DNA of 64,000 nt from Streptomyces sp. B1I3. GTDB lineage: Bacteria > Actinomycetota > Actinomycetes > Streptomycetales > Streptomycetaceae. Shown in pieces: positions 26,001 to 38,000 of the stretch. The translations under genes and the position numbers were made by a program. The stretch lies in NCBI RefSeq assembly GCF_030816615.1, contig NZ_JAUSYD010000001.1:992001-1056000 (forward strand), given 5' to 3'. The notes under the pieces were generated by a model. That model searched no databases. It saw only the letters and a list, made by a program, of their open reading frames with translations, and had not been told where the DNA came from. Position 1 is the stretch's first letter. Each line of letters opens with the position of its first letter.

Positions 26001-29000
26001 CTCGGCGACCGCCCGGTCGGCCCCGGGGCTCCAGGGTGCGTGTGCGAGGTGGCGGCGCAGGTGTCCGTCGAGGGCCTCACGGCTCGGCGCGGGTGCTCCG
26101 GGGCGCGGCTTCATGGGCGGAGGGCCGAAGAGGGAGTCGCGTTCGGCCGGGTCGCCGGGAAGGCCGTTGAGGCGCAGCAGCTGGGCGGGCGACGCTCCCG
26201 CGCGCATGCGCAGCCGTGCCGCCTCCCGGCGGTCGAGTCCCGGCTGCCCGGCGGCGCGGCCGAGTGCCGTGGAGAGCGCGCCGAAGAAACCGTTGCCGCG
26301 TCCGGTGGGCGTGCCCTGGGTGTAGGTGGCGCCGTCGGGCGCCGTGAGGACACCGTCGCGGGCGAGGCGGTAACGCGGCCGGCTGGTCTCGGCGGGCGGC
26401 AGCCAGGGCGCGGTGGTGTGGCTGCGGTGCACGGGTGACTTCGCCGGCTGCCCGGTCGTGGTGTCGCCCGGGGCCGCCGGGGCCGGCAGCGCAGCGGTGA
26501 CGGGGGCGGGGGTGCCCGGAGGGAGAGCGGCGTGGAAGAAGCCGTCGGCGGAGAACAGCACCGGGTCGGCGGCCGGGTCGACGGCGGCCGGATCGGCGCC
26601 GTGCGGGAGGAAGAGCTGTTCCCGGCCTTCGCCGGTCACGACGGTCAGGGGGAGGCCGAGCACCCGTGCGGCGAGGGCGGGCAGCAGGTCGGCGCCGCCG
26701 TGGTCGCCGGCCCGGCGCCCGGGCCGGGCCGGTACGCCGTCCGGCTGCCCGGCGCCGGTCGGGCGCGGCTCGTCCGCGAAAGGGCGGGACAGGGCGGTGA
26801 TCGCCAGTGCCACCCGCTGGCCGGGCGTCGGCCACAACGTGAGCGGCAGACGGCCGAAGGCATCGAACTCGGCCTGCTGGGCCGGAGTCAGTACCACGCC
26901 CGCATCGTCCAGTTCGTCCTGCGTGAAGGTGTCGGCGACGTCCAGGGCGAGGGCGTCGAGCAGATCCTCGTTGCCGTCCTCGCCCAACGCCCAGGCGAGG
27001 CGGTCGCGGGCGGCGCCGACGGCCTCCGCCGTGACAGCCGGATCGTCGGGGACGCCCGCGAACCGGCCGGCGAGGTCACTGCCGAGCAGGTGGGGCAACC
27101 GGCCCCGGACCTCGGCGGCGGCGAGCAGCGCGTGGAAGAACGAGGCGCCGTCGTGCGGCACGGCGTGCACTTCGCGCACCGTGGCACCGTCCGGCGAGGT
27201 GAGGGTGCGCAGGCCGGTACCGATGCCGTCGGTGATCCCGTACGGCTCCGGCACCTCTGAGCGCCATCCCGGCTCGGCGTACTCCTGCGGCCGGTCCGCC
27301 ACCGGGACCGAGGCCGATCCCTGGTGGTGGGCGGTGAGGCGGGAGGCGGCCAGGTGCAGCCGGTGGTGGTCGGCGGCGGCGACACCGGTGCGCTCCTCCC
27401 ACAGCCGTGCCTGGTCGCGGGCCGCCTGCCAGGCGACGACCGCCGGGGCCTCGGCGAGGTCCCGCGACAGCACGGTCGCGCGGCCGGGGTCGTCGTCGCC
27501 GAGCGCGGTCCGCTCCGCCGGGCTGAGCGAGAGCCACGCCTCACGGGTCCGTGCACGTGCCTCGTAGTACTCCTTCTCGGCCGAGGCCAGGTCGGCCGCG
27601 GCCTTGGCCATGTCGTCCCAGGCCGTGCCGACCTCGTCGGGGAACGTGCTGTCGTCCAGGAGGCCGTGGTCGCGCGCGATGTCCTCGCGCAGCCAGATCA
27701 GCGCGGTGGTTTCGGTCTCGGCGGCGCGCGGCCCGCGCGGGACCGCGCCGAGCGCGCGCATGGGACGGCTGTGGGTGATCCGGTGGTCCACCTCGGCCAC
27801 CGCCAGCCAGCTCACCGGCACCGCGAACAGCATGCTGCGGTCGGTGACGACCTTGAGATGGGTGCCGAGGGTGGTGTCAGCGGCGCCCTTGAGCGCGGTG
27901 CTGTCGTTCGCGCCGGCGATCGGGACCGTGGCTCCGGGGTTGGTCACACCCGCGTTGCTGTTGCCGGCCAGCGGGGCGCTACCCGCCGCACCCTCGACGT
28001 TGTCGGTGATGCCGGCCTCCAGCGCGTCGGAAATCTTGCGCCGCTGCATGGCCTCCATACGGGGCTTGCTCTCCACGGCGAGCAGCCGGGCGCCGCGGCG
28101 GTGCATCTTCGCGTAGAGGCGGGAGTCGGCGGTGTGCGACTGGCCGAAGAGGTGTGCGGAGGACTGGGTGGGCAGCCGGGAGCCTTCCGCGCCGAGCGCC
28201 TCGCGGAAGCCTGCGGTCAGGCCGCCCTGCGAGGTGGCCTCCTGCTGCGCCTGCCCGGGAGCCGTTCCCAGACCGGTGAGGGGGGTGAGACGGGCCATGC
28301 GCAGGCGGACGGCGAGGAGCTCGCCGGTGTGCCGTCTGCCCAGGTCGCTGTCACCGAGGCCGTCGGCGCGGGCGGTGGCGAGTGTCAGCGCATCGTGCAC
28401 ACCGGCCGCGCCGCGGATGTCCACGGCGAGGATGCCGGAACCGATCCGGTCGTCGAAGGGAAGGATGTCGGGGTCGGTGCCGCTCGTACCGTCACCAGAG
28501 GTGCGCCAGGTGGCGATGCCCTCCGGCCGCGCCTGATCGGCCGTCATCATGCGTACGGCGCGCTCGGGTTCGGGCACGTCCTGCTCGGTGACAGCCCCCT
28601 CGTCCCCGTCACCCACCGGAGTGAGCACGCCCGCCGGCGCGATCTCGTTGAGCGTGCCGACCTGCGCCACGGCACGCGGTGGAAGCACGTCCCCCGCCAC
28701 GTCCGTCATGGTGACGGTCAGGATGTAACTGGTGACGATCTCCGCGTGTGCCTGCGTGGTGGCGATGTTCGGCATCGCCGTGCTGCCGTCGGTCTCGGTC
28801 CGGTTGCTCGCGCGCTGCTTGGCCGCCGTGCCCTGGAGCGAGGGGTTGGCGACCAGGACACCGTCGCCCGCCGCGCGCTCGCCGGCGCTCAGGGTGAGGT
28901 CGGCGCCGCGGTCCTGGGACGTGCCGCCGGCGTCGTCACGGGCGATGGTCCGGTAGTCCTCCAGTTCGTAGCCCGTGCGCAGCCGCCGTACGGCCGTGGT

Positions 29001-32000
29001 GACGGGGGTCAGCTTGAAATTGATCTGTCCGGGGCTGCCGCCGACCGGCAGGTGGTGTGGGCCGGACCAGGTGCGGTAGCGGACCGGGAGGCTCATCCCG
29101 CCGGTGGTCAGCTCGTGCAGATGGGCACGCAGGAAGTCCGGCGAGAGCCGCTGCAGGACCTGCTCCCGGTCGTGCGAGGGCACCCCGATCTTCTCCAGGC
29201 GCGGCAGCAGTTGCTGCGCCGCCCGGCTCGCGTCGAGCCGTCCGCTCGGGTGGGTCGGGAAGCGCCGGCCGTGCAGGAAGGCCGGGACCCGGTAGCCGCC
29301 GCCGAGGTTGCTCGGGGTGGAGGTGCCCAGCCCGTCCGGGGCGAGTCCGGCCTCGATGGCGTCCTGCATCGGCAGGTGGAACATCACCGCGTCACGGATC
29401 CGCTGGAGCGCGGCGGCGGCCCGGCGCGGGGCCAGGCCGCGCCCGAGGCGCTCGGACAGCCGCCCGGCGGCGGAGCTGACGCGGGCTCCGGCACGGGTGC
29501 CGACGGTACCCATCGCGGCGGTCCAGCGGTCGCGCACCGCCACGGTCTCGGCGGCGTCTGCGACCACCAGGTACATGCGCCCGGCGAAGGTCAGGGTGGT
29601 GTTGCGCCCTCGGGTGAGGGCCTGCGAAGCGCCGCTGCCCTTGCCCCAGGCGTACTGGAGCGCGGTCGAGTACGAGCCGACCACCGCCTGCCTGCCCTCG
29701 ACCTGCTGCAACGGCAGGTAGCCGCCCTGGACGCCGAGCGTGGTGCGCGAGACGGTGCTCGCGCTGCCGACGACCCGGTGCTCGTTGCCGATGGTGTTCT
29801 CCAGGCTGCCCGGCTTCGGATCGCTCTTGATCCGCAGGTTCTCGAGCTCGCCGCGGACCGCGGCCTTCAGGTAGTGCGTCCGGAACGGCCCGGCGCCGTT
29901 GAGCCCGGTGATCCGGGATCCGAACGGGCCCAGGTACTGCCCGAGTTGGCCGGCCACGCCGAGGTTGGCCATCGCCCGGCGGAGCGCGGTGCGTACTGGT
30001 GCGCCAGGCGCGCTGACGTGCCAGGAGGTTCCGGAGGCGCGGTCGGCGGTCTCCTGCATCAACTGCTGGCGCTGCGGGCCGCCCTCGGCGCTGAGCACCA
30101 CGTGCGGGGCGCTCAGCAGCTGCTGGACGAGCTTCTGGCCGTCCCGGTCCGCCCGGGGCAGGGGGCGGGTGCCGTCGAGGAGCTGGTCCGCCTCGGTGGC
30201 GGAGAGCCGCTGCGGTGCGGGCGTGGGAGCGGGCGCGGGTGCCGTGCCGTCGGCGGGCGGGTCGGTGGGGGCGTGGTGCTCCGAGCCGTGCGCCGCGGGC
30301 ACGGCCAGCTCCACCCGCCCCACGGTCTCGGTGCCCCGGCTGAACAGCGGCCGCTCCTCCACCTTGCTGACGAAGACGCCCGTACCGAGCAGACCGATCG
30401 ACAGCAGCCGGGCCCAGCCGCGCGGGCGGCGGTGGCCCTCGAAGGAGGCGCCGAGTTCCACCTGGTAGCTGTAGAGGTCGGCGCCGTTCTGGAACGTCAG
30501 GTGGTCGTGGGCGACCGTGACCGTGTTCCGGGTGGCCTTCTGGTAGGTCCGGGCGTAGCGGGCGCCGACCGAGACGTTGCCGCTCCGGCTCGGCAGACCG
30601 GGGCCCGGCACCTTGTCGTGGTCGCGCGGCGAGACGCCCAGCTCGGCACCGGCGGAGTAGGTGCTGGACTCCTGCTGGCCCTGACCGGAGACCTCGTTGC
30701 CGATCACCGCGTTGCGCAGCGACCGCTCGCTCATGGTGGTCTCGAACCGGCGGTCGGCCAGTCGTGCCCGCAGGATCAGTGTGTGGTGGCCGCGGCGCAC
30801 CGGGCCGTCCTCGGTGAGCGTGACCGGGACCCCGGTGGTGGTCAGCTCGTCCAGACTCTGCGTCAGGGTGGGCCTGTTCAGCGCCTCGCGCACCTGCCGG
30901 TCGTTGTGCAGTGCGGTCCGCAACCGGCCGTCGCCGTACCGCAACCGGGCGAGCCGGGGGTGACGCAGCATCAGCGGCGGCGCGAACAGCGACGGGTACG
31001 AACGGTGCAGGGTGTCCAGTACGGCGTCCGTGAAGACCCGCATGGGGTCCTGGGGATCGGTGCCGTCCTGCGGGGCGGGCGGCTGCTGGGTGGCCGGAGG
31101 TGTCTGCTGGTTCGCGAGCGCCGTCTGCTGCTGGGGGGCGGGGGCGGCCGGCCTCTGTCCGGCCGTCTGCGGCGTCTGCGGGGCGGTGGCCGGCGGTGCC
31201 TGCTGCTGAGTCACGGGCTGCTGCGTCCGGGCGCGTGCCTGCGGGCGGAAGCCCTCCGCGCGGACCTGGCCGCCCAGATGCACCGGGTCCTCACGGGTGA
31301 GGTACCACGGCACCGGCGGCTCGGCGTCCGGGTTCGGTCCCGTCCTGCCGGGCGTGCGGCTGTCCCAGCCCGCGAGCCGGCGGGCGTCCTGGGTGGAGAT
31401 CCAGTCAAGGCTGACCACCCGCACCGGCCGGGCCGCGGACGACGGTTCACCGGCCTTGCGGATCATCAGGGTGCGCTCCACCTGGTAGAGCGCCAGCGGG
31501 TGGTTGCGGACCCGGCCGGTGACCTTTCGGGCCGCGTCGGTGCCCAGGTAGTGACCCCGCCCGGTGGCGAGGTCCGTGCGGACCAGCGGACCGCCTTGGA
31601 GACGGACGTCTGTGTCCGGCCCGACGAGGGTGTAGTTCGGCCCGGCGGTGACCTGGAACCCGAACCGGGTGTCGCGGACGTGACCGCGCTGGTTTTGGTA
31701 GGTGGTCTGGGTGAGGTCACGCACCTCCGCCTTGACCGACTCGGTGACCAGCACCGCGCGGTGCGGCACGGACCGCTCCACGACCAGATGACCCAGTGGG
31801 TGCTGGCCGCTGCCCCGGGTCAGTTCGGGGCCGCTGACCGGGCCGGTGAGCCGCCCGAACAGTCCGAGCAGCCTTCCCGGGCGGACGTAGGAGACCAGCG
31901 TGCGGTGCGCCGAACTGCCGGGTCGCGCACCGGAGACGGCCAACGCGATGTCCTCCGGCGGGGTCGTCAGGTACAGGCCGGTGGAGTCGGTCAGCCGTGG

Positions 32001-35000
32001 CTCCGACCCGCCCGGGAAGGTCAGCGTCTCCGGCGCCCGGCGTGGCCCCGTGAACGGCACGGTGAGGTCGTCCGGCAGCCGCCAGGTCAGCCCGTCGCGC
32101 ATGCCGAACTCCGCGGTGTGCACCTGGGCGCGCCGCCAGTGCGGCCCCGGCCCGGGCGGACCGGCCGTCCGGCTGTCCGTACCGGTGGTGCCCGGCGCCT
32201 CGGTGACGCGCTGCACCCGCACCCGGTAGTGGACGTCGTCCAGGTGCAGGTGCGAGCCCTCGTGGGCACGGTGCTCCGCCTGGGCGTACGCCGACGTGCC
32301 CTGGGAGTAGTCCGTCCTGCGGCTCCAGCCCAGCGACACACCGATTTTCAGTAGCCAGTTGAGCGGCGGCCCCATGCCCAGGCCCGCCGCGATCCGGCGC
32401 CCGAAGCCCACGCTGCGCCCGCCGCCCGTCCCGGCCTGTCCGCGCCGCATCGTGTCCAGCCGAACCGTGGCGCCGCCCACATCGGAGAAGCGTTCCCAGC
32501 GGTGGTACGGGAGGGCCTCGACCGTCATCTCCAGGCCGACCCCGGACTTCTCCCGTCCCACGATGCGGGCCCCGCGCGGGGCGGTGAACGCCGAGGGCTG
32601 GTAGGTCAGCAGACGGAGCAGCTCCGCCTCGTCGAAGTGCGCGCGCACCGGCGCCGGGAGCCGGCCGAGGATCTCCCGGGCCGCCAGCTCGGGTGAGCGC
32701 AGGGTGAGCACACCGGGCCCGGCGAGCAGCCCGGTGGGCGAGCCGTGCGGCGCACCCTCGGGGGCGGCGTCACGCGGATCGGCGCCCGGCCTGATCAGGA
32801 CGGCGGGCAGCCTGCTGCCGTCCTCGAAGGTGACCGTGCGCGGCGACGGCCCCGGCGGGCGGGCGTCCTCGCCGGTCAGCAGCCGGGCCGGGCGGTGCCG
32901 TTCGAGCTGGGTCTCCAGGGGCACCGGGTCGCCCCGGTCGGGGGTCTCCGCGGGGTCGGGGCCGGTGATCCCGGCCATGCTGCGCAGCCACTCCCCGTAC
33001 GGGTCGAGACCGTCGGGCTCCGGGGAGGCCGACGGCGCGGTGGGCGTGGCCGGCTCGGGGGTGGGCACGAGGGCGTCGTAGTGGTCGGTGCCGTTGTAGG
33101 CCAGGTGCAGGGTTCCGCCGGTGCCACCCGGATGCAACCCCGTGACGAGGAGCGCGCCCTGCGCCTGCGGGTCGGGCCGCACGAGGCGCAGATCCAGGTC
33201 GAGGGTGTGGGCCAGCGCGTCCGGGAGCAGGTCGGCGAAGGGGGACGACCACAGTCCGGGACGCTCCGCGGCGGCGGCGAGCAGACCGCGCCCACCGAGC
33301 CGCCGTGCGTCGGCGGGGGTGGGCGCCACCTCGGCGAGCTGCGGATAGCCGCTGTCGGCGAGGATCCGCCGCCATCGCCGGGGGTCGCCGTCGGTGACCA
33401 CCTCCCGCGCGACGCGGTTCCACTCCTCGGTGATCCGGCGCTGCTCTTCCGCGTCGTCGGCCCCGGCCAGGGCGCGTATCCGCAGGTCGTCCACCACGGT
33501 GAACACCGGGTCCGGTACCGCGGTGTCGGCGACGGCGCCCAGCTCGGAACCGGTGACGCGGTCACGCACCAGGCCCCGCAGCCCGGCGATGTTCCGTGCG
33601 GCCCAGGCGGGCGGCACGTCCCGGCCGCGCGCGCTGTCGAGCACCGCCCGGAAGAGACAGTCGCCGTCGCCCCGGGCGTTCACCCGGCGGAAGGCGAGAC
33701 CGTCCGCCCGGACGAGGTCCGCCGGGTCGGGAGTCGTCGCGGGGCCCTTGCCGAACACGGTCAGGCTCTCGGCGAGACTCTCCGGCCGGGTCGGTGGGGA
33801 CACCAGGTCGGGCCTGCGACGCAGCAGTTCGGCGGTGTCCTCGGGGCCGAGGTCCAGCTGGGACAGCGGCAGCGGAGCGCTCGACAGCGACCAGGAGACC
33901 TGCGCCGACGGAGCGTAAGTGAGTCCGCGCACGTCCTCCTGCGAGATCGGTGTGGTCGCAGGCAGCTCGGGGGGCGGCGGGGGCAGCAGGTCGTCGAGCG
34001 TGGTGCCGGGCCCGGCGCCGGCCCGCAACTCGGCTGCCGCGCGCAGGAACGCGGTGTACTGCTCGGGAGTGGGATCGGCGGGCGTGCCGACGGCCGTGGC
34101 GTGGGTGGCCGTGTGCCAGTCGGTGACCATTCGGCGCAGCAGGTCCGGGGTCATACGGCCGTCGCCGTAGCGGGCCGCGCTGCCCGTGCCCAGCCATCGA
34201 AGGCCGTCGACGTAACCGAGCCCGGCGAGCAACTCCCGGTTTTCCGGACGCTGTTCGGCGTCCGGGCCGAGAGCGTCACGCAGCGTGCGTATCTGCTGGA
34301 GGGTGCGGGCGCGGGCGAACACGTCGGCCGGGCCGGGGCCCGCGTGCAGACCCGCGTCGCGCGCCGACCGGTCGAGGTCCCCGCCGCTGGGCTCCGGAGT
34401 GAAGAGACGCCACCGCCCCGGCCCGTCCGCGCCCTCTCTCAGCACCGCGCGGACGTCGCCGTTCCGGTCGCGGGCCGTACCCACCTCGGTGGTCGGCGCG
34501 TACACCGGCCGCCCGGTCCCGTTCGCCACGTGCTGTGCGACCGGCAGACCCGCGATCTCCGGTTGCCGTCCGGTCTTGCAGGAATACAGCACCAGCGGCC
34601 GGTCACTGTCGCCTTCCTCCGCCCACGACGCGAGCACCTTGCCGAGCTGTACACCGCTGACCTCCACGGTGGGCCGCGCCGGGTCGTCGGTGCCGAGCGT
34701 GACGGTGCGCGGGGTGCCGTGTTCCACGAAGTAGTCGGCGCCCTGTTCGGTGCCGGCGCCGGGGAGCGGGGCCGGCGGACCGGTGAACACCGTGCGGCGG
34801 GCGGGCTGCGTCTCTTCCGTACCCGCCGCGGAGTCGATCCGCGGGGGTGGGGCGGGGGCCGACACGGTGCGTACGCCCCGGAAGGTGTCCTGGCCGAGCA
34901 GCGCCCGGCGTCCCGCGTCGCGTGCCGTACCGTCCTCGGCCGGGCTCTGCGAGATGGTCAGCGTCCGGACGGCACGGCCCGGTGCGGAGTGCGCCGTCGC

Positions 35001-38000
35001 ATCCGGCACCAGGCGCCGAACCTGGGCGAGGGGCACCGTGAGGCCGTCCAGGGTGATGACGGCCGGCTCGGCTGCGGGCCTCCGGGACCCGTCACCCTCG
35101 CCGTCGATGACTTCACCGTCAGCGGGGCGTACGACGATCCGGGCCGGCGGCGGAAGCGCCACGGGCGGCGCCGCGGGGGATGTCTCCTGGGTGACCGGCG
35201 CGGGCGGGGGCAGGGTGCCTTCGTTCCCGGTGCCGTGGCGTGCGCCGGGGCCGGGGGTCCGTCCGCCGGTCGCGTCGATGTCCCTGTCGCCTTCACCCGG
35301 CTCCAGGTACAGGTCGGTGGCCGTCTCGTTCCAGGGGCGGGACAGGGTGGCGAGCTTGGCCGTGGTGGGCCCGGTGGGGACCGTCGGGCCCGGACCCGGG
35401 GCGTCGCTGTGTACGGCGGCTGTCTTCTCCTGGAGGGGCACCGCGGGGGGTGTGGCCGTGGAGGAGGCGGGCGGGGGGCTGCCGGCCGTGGCGGTGCTCC
35501 AGGTGACCGGCCGGGGCATCGGGCCGAGGGCGTCGGCGAGCGGCAGCAGCACGTCCGCTCCGGGAAACTCGGTGCCCGTGGTGCCCGTGGTGCTCGTGGT
35601 GTCTGTGCGGTCGGCGGTGTTTGTGGTGCCCGTGCGGTTGTTGGCGGTGTGCGTGGCGCCGTCAGCCGTCGCGGCGGGCGTGGGACCGGCGAGCGGGCGA
35701 ACCTGGACCGGAGCACCCGGCCCTTCCCTGGTCAGCTCGACCGCGGCGCGCACCGGGCGTCCCGCCGCGTCCGCCGCGACTGCCGGCCCGAGCACCACGG
35801 CCCGGTCGGTCCCGGCCCCGTCCAGCAGTCCGGCCGCCTCCGGCGATCCCTCCCCCGGCGGCGGCATGGACGAGACGACGATCGTGAGCGGCTGTACCCG
35901 GGTGGACTCGGAGTCTCCGGCGCGCGTAGGCCCAGGGCCGGTCTTCGTGTCGGCTGCGCCCCCGGCATCACCCGGCTCGCCGGTGCCGGCGAACGAGCCG
36001 ACGGTGCTCACCTTCGGCGGTGCGGTGCCTGTGCGGATGCCTGTGTTGTCGATGCCTGTGTCGATGCCTGTGTTGTCGATGCCCGCGTCGATGTCCTGGA
36101 CGGGGGCGGTGACCTGCGCCACCGGGGCGGGCACGCCTTCTCCGGAGTTTCGCGTGACGCCGGTTCCGGCCGGGTCTGCGGTCTGGGTCCCCGTCTCCGT
36201 CTCCGTCTCCGTCTCCGTCTCCGAAGAGGGGGGCGTGTGCGGGGAGTCGTCCGTCACGGTCGGCGAGCCGTCCCCCGGGGCCGTGCCGTCCGTGGTGCGA
36301 GTGCCCTGCGGAGACGCGGCGGCGGGAGCCGGGCCGCCTCCGGCGGCGGGGACGCCACCCGGCCGGGCACCGCTGCCCGTACCGGGGGCGGCGGAGGCAG
36401 TGGGGCCGCCCATGAAGGCGGGAGCGTCCTCCCCTTGGGCCCGCCCCGTAGCCGTACGGTCGTTCTGCCCGGCCACGTCGTCCGACGAGTTGTGGACGGG
36501 GCTTACCGGAGATTCCTGGACGTTGCTCCCCACCGACGTCTCGGCATTGTCGGGGAACGTCTCAGCCGAGGGCGCGGGCACGTCCGGGGCCGGGTTCACC
36601 GGGAACGTCTCAGCTCCCGGGGACGCCTCTGCCTCCGGGAACGTCTCGGCCCCCGGGGATGCCGCCTCCGCCTCCGGGGAAGCCCCGGGTGCGGTCTGCT
36701 GCCGGTGGGCCGGGCCGTCGAGCCGTGCGTCCGGGCCGTGGTCCGCCACCGGATCGGCGTTGCCCCCGGCGAGACGTGCGGCGGATTCGGCAGGGGTTGT
36801 GCCGGGGCCGTTGCCGGAGGTACCCGGGGCGGAGATGTCAGGAGCGGAGGTCCCCGGGTTGCCCACCGGGATCGGGGCATCCACCGTGACCTCGGCACCG
36901 AGACCGCCGAGGGCCCGGCGGACCTCGTCGGAGTCGATCTGGACGGCGGGACCGTTCCCGGCGGGCACCACCCGTACCTCGAGCAGTTGCGACAAGGTGC
37001 CGTGCAGGCTGTCGCGGACACCGATCTCGGCGCTGCCCGGCGGCTGGGCACCGCGCAGAGCGGCCAGGTCACGCAGCGCCTGCTCGCGGACCTCTCCGGG
37101 GCCGCTGTGGACCTGCTGCCACAACACGTTCTCGGCGGCGGTCACGGGGAACGAGCCCGGGGAGTACGGCGGCGGGACCGAAGCCGCGTACGGCGGCGGG
37201 CTCTCCGAGACGTAGGGCGGGGGCGACTGGCTGCCGATGAAGTCACCTTGTCCGTCGCCCCGTCGCACGACCTGCGGACCCGCGGCGGGCACGGGTCCGT
37301 CGCCGCCCGCAGTGTCCGTGTCCGTGTCCGTGTGCGAGCGCCCGTCCGTGCGATCGGGACCGTCGCCGGAACGCGGGGAAGCGTCGGCGTCCCGCGTACC
37401 CGTGTCGCCGTCGGAGACGGTGGGCGGCTGATTGCGCAACTTGTCGATGACGTGGCGCAGCTCGGCGGCACTGTTCACGGCCGCGTCGCTGAGCGTGGCC
37501 TCGACCTGGCTGCTGATGCCCGCGCCGACGAACGTGGACCAACTGGTTGACCAGTCGCCGTCGAAGGCCCCCTTGATCAGGATCTCCGCGAGCGCCTCTC
37601 CGGAACCGGCGGCGAGGAAGTCGGCCGTTCCTTTGAGCCCGTAGTGACCGGCCAGCGCACCCGGTCGGTCAGCGTTGTCACGCAGGATCTGGTTGTTCCG
37701 CCACAGCTCGGTGTTGTTCCGGAAGGAGAGTGGGTTGTTCCGGAAGGTGACCGGAGGGTTGTTCGCGAGGGTGGGGCCGTTCCCGTACGGGCGAGGGTCG
37801 GGGCGGTCCTTGACGAGGCTGTCGCGGTCGGGACCCGGGGTCGGTACGGGGTTGGGCCTGGGGTTCGGGCCGCCGTCACCGAGGTCGAGGTTCGGGTTGT
37901 CCCGCAGGTCGGGGCGGTCCTTGAAGTCGAGGTCCGGGCCGTTCTTGAGGAAGTTGTCGTCGAAGCTCCTGACGATGCTTTTCGCGAAGCTGTCGAAAAC

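Noticed and set aside
19926..37550. Several very long open frames on the plus strand opposite the giant gene (for example 19926-24227, 27324-32354 and 32745-37550)
   Set aside because: They are antisense to a gene with clear motifs, lack ribosome sites and recognisable domains, and arise because G/C-rich third positions remove stops from the opposite strand.
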